Part shown: in pieces, positions 63,002-64,000 of the stretch
How positions within the stretch are numbered: position 1 is the stretch's first letter
How the letters are laid out: the number at the start of each line of letters is the position of its first letter
Assembly (NCBI RefSeq): GCF_005116655.2
Contig: NZ_CP050698.1
Span: forward strand, 1,704,501 to 1,768,500
Source: Desulfosediminicola flagellatus
GTDB lineage: Bacteria; Desulfobacterota; Desulfobulbia; Desulfobulbales; Desulfocapsaceae
Length of the DNA stretch: 64,000 nt
Direction of reading: 5' to 3'
Made by a program: the position numbers and the translations under genes
The notes under the pieces: model-generated
What the model saw: only the letters and a program-made list of their open reading frames with translations
Told to the model about the DNA's origin: nothing
Database searches by the model: none

Positions 63002-63167
63002 CTAGTGTCCTGTCATGCCTCAGATGTCTAATTCTGCTCGCCCTTTTCACTTCCTGACTTCGTTACTCCTTCTGTTACATAGCGCTACTATGCTCAATCA
63101 GTCGTGCCTTGCAGGAAGAGAAAAAGCTTCGCATTATTACGACATTTGACACATGACATGACACTAG
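63002..63167. repeat. MITE-like long-hairpin element, family B
   Basis: 166 bp with 16-bp terminal inverted repeats, 15 of 16 matching (CTAGTGTCCTGTCATG at 63002-63017; CATGACATGACACTAG at 63152-63167). The two halves remain complementary for about 55 bp each, and the middle (TACATAGCGCTACTATG) folds as a hairpin tip. A partial copy of one end occurs at 60717-60751. It has no gene. It lies just past the stop codon of the sigma-54 activator (63180). The remaining DNA of 62708-63001 shows no feature. Confidence 0.7.
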
Positions 63168-63179
63168 AGTTGTCGGCGT

Positions 63180-64000
63180 CTACTTCTCCTCAGAAAAATT
63201 TTTAAGTCGTTTGCTGAGAGCCTGTTGGGATATGCCGAGAAGTGAGGCCGCGATAGATTGATTATTATTTGCTCTGGTCATCGCTTCTTTAATGAGCATA
63301 CGGGTAGCTTGTTTGATGCTTGGTAATACATCGCTCTGGGTGAATGAAGGGGAGGTATTGAAGTTGACGGTGTTTTCCGCCATATCAAGTTTGCGCATTC
63401 GAGCCATATGTTCGCGAAATACCATGAGCGACAATATTCCGTTTTTGTTTTGCGCCATAGCATCAAAAATCATAGCCTGAAGTTCGCGAATGTTTCCCGG
63501 GAAGTTATAGGTTTCCAGTAATGTTATGAGCTCAGCAGGCATTTTAGGAATACTTTTATTTAAAGCGGTGGCGGCAAGCTGTAGAAAGTGAGCACTCAGT
63601 AATCCTAGATCTTCTTTACGCTCGCGCAATGGTGGTGCATGGATGCGATGGGTACGTATTCTGTAATGAAGGTCTTTTCTGAAGAGTTTCTTTCTTTGAA
63701 TGTCCCATAAATCTACGTGAGTTGAAGCAATGACACGCGCGCTGCTTGTTCGGACGTTATCCTGGCCGAGAGGCATATATTCGTTTTCCTGCAAAAGCCT
63801 AAGAAGTTTTACCTGTGAAGCCTGGGTGAGGTCACCTATCTCATCAAGGAAAATAGTGCCGCCGTTTGCGCGTTCCAGCAGGCCGCGTCTATCAGCCTCT
63901 GCACCTGTGAATGCACCTTTGACATGGCCGAAAAGGGTGTCAGAGAAAACGTTATCGTCAAGGCCTGCAACATTAACCGCCACAAATTCGCCTGACCTCT
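63180..64000 (-). CDS. Sigma-54-dependent transcriptional activator (5' end beyond window)
   Basis: At least 273 residues, continuing past the right edge. It contains the GHVKGAFTGA sigma-54 loop, Walker B (GGTIFLDEIGDL), arginine-finger region (FRKDLHYRIRTHRIHAPPLRERKEDL) and a C-terminal Fis-type helix-turn-helix (ANNNQSIAASLLGISQQALSKRLKN). Walker A and any sensory domain lie outside the window. It may control the acetate carrier (61304) through the palindromes at 62081-62183 (inference). The 3' end faces the family B repeat element. Confidence 0.9.
   Translation of the reverse strand, partial: RSGEFVAVNVAGLDDNVFSDTLFGHVKGAFTGAEADRRGLLERANGGTIFLDEIGDLTQASQVKLLRLLQENEYMPLGQDNVRTSSARVIASTHVDLWDIQRKKLFRKDLHYRIRTHRIHAPPLRERKEDLGLLSAHFLQLAATALNKSIPKMPAELITLLETYNFPGNIRELQAMIFDAMAQNKNGILSLMVFREHMARMRKLDMAENTVNFNTSPSFTQSDVLPSIKQATRMLIKEAMTRANNNQSIAASLLGISQQALSKRLKNFSEEK

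Overview
The window looks like a chromosomal segment of a Gram-negative, anaerobic, metabolically flexible bacterium, most likely a Desulfobacterota (Desulfobulbales-like sulfate reducer or relative). This assignment is inferred from gene content: several sigma-54 activators, TRAP transporters, a nickel-dependent lactate-racemase-type enzyme, an acetate/succinate YaaH-type carrier, glutaryl-CoA dehydrogenase, an Mla lipid-transport operon and Wza/Wzz-type capsule export. No rRNA, tRNA, CRISPR array or intact insertion sequence was seen.

Layout. (1) 1-20 kb is an exopolysaccharide (EPS) locus. Operon A (minus strand, about 8544 to 1254) carries Wza-like lipoprotein, Wzz-like co-polymerase, O-antigen-ligase-like polymerase, GT2 glycosyltransferase, Wzx-like flippase and a sulfotransferase. 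A membrane-anchored pseudo-receiver (268-936) lies beyond it. A sigma-54 response regulator (8849-10222) is divergent from operon A. After a 240-bp heptamer array come a receiver-PP2C phosphatase and a sensor histidine kinase. Operon B (19783 to 15052) encodes a degenerate sugar transferase fused to a WecG/TagA glycosyltransferase, a normal initiating sugar transferase, two STAS proteins, a nucleotidyltransferase/hexapeptide/degenerate sugar transferase hybrid and an RsbW-like kinase. Operons A and B each have a -24/-12 promoter and, at identical distances, the same pair of tandem palindromes, so both are probably driven by the adjacent regulator. (2) 20-27 kb holds single genes: ferritin-like protein, Ada, DMT exporter, DUF2156 protein, SBF-type transporter and two unknowns. 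(3) 27-39 kb is a catabolic block: LarA-type racemase divergent from an AcoR-like sigma-54 activator, then an eight-gene minus-strand operon (three-component FAD dehydrogenase, RidA, TRAP permeases, two TRAP binding proteins) with its own -24/-12 promoter and upstream palindromes. (4) 39-53 kb: choline-kinase-like phosphotransferase, a large hybrid histidine kinase, a phospholipase-D/cardiolipin-synthase-like lipoprotein, an Mla/MCE phospholipid operon (MlaE with fused STAS, MlaF, MlaD, PqiC-like), glutaryl-CoA dehydrogenase and a PilZ protein. (5) 53-60 kb: LysE exporter, a TolC-HlyD-MacB tripartite efflux operon and a Sel1-repeat protein. (6) 61-64 kb: acetate carrier with a sigma-54 promoter and three 18-bp palindromes, a NifU-like protein and a sigma-54 activator cut by the window edge.

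The most notable feature is regulatory. Three sigma-54 activators are each located with a distinct family of palindromic upstream sites and matching -24/-12 promoters, and a complete partner-switching module (PP2C, RsbW, two STAS proteins) is embedded in the EPS locus without any sigma factor. Two kinds of MITE-like palindromic element and several transposase scars were also found by reading the intergenic DNA.
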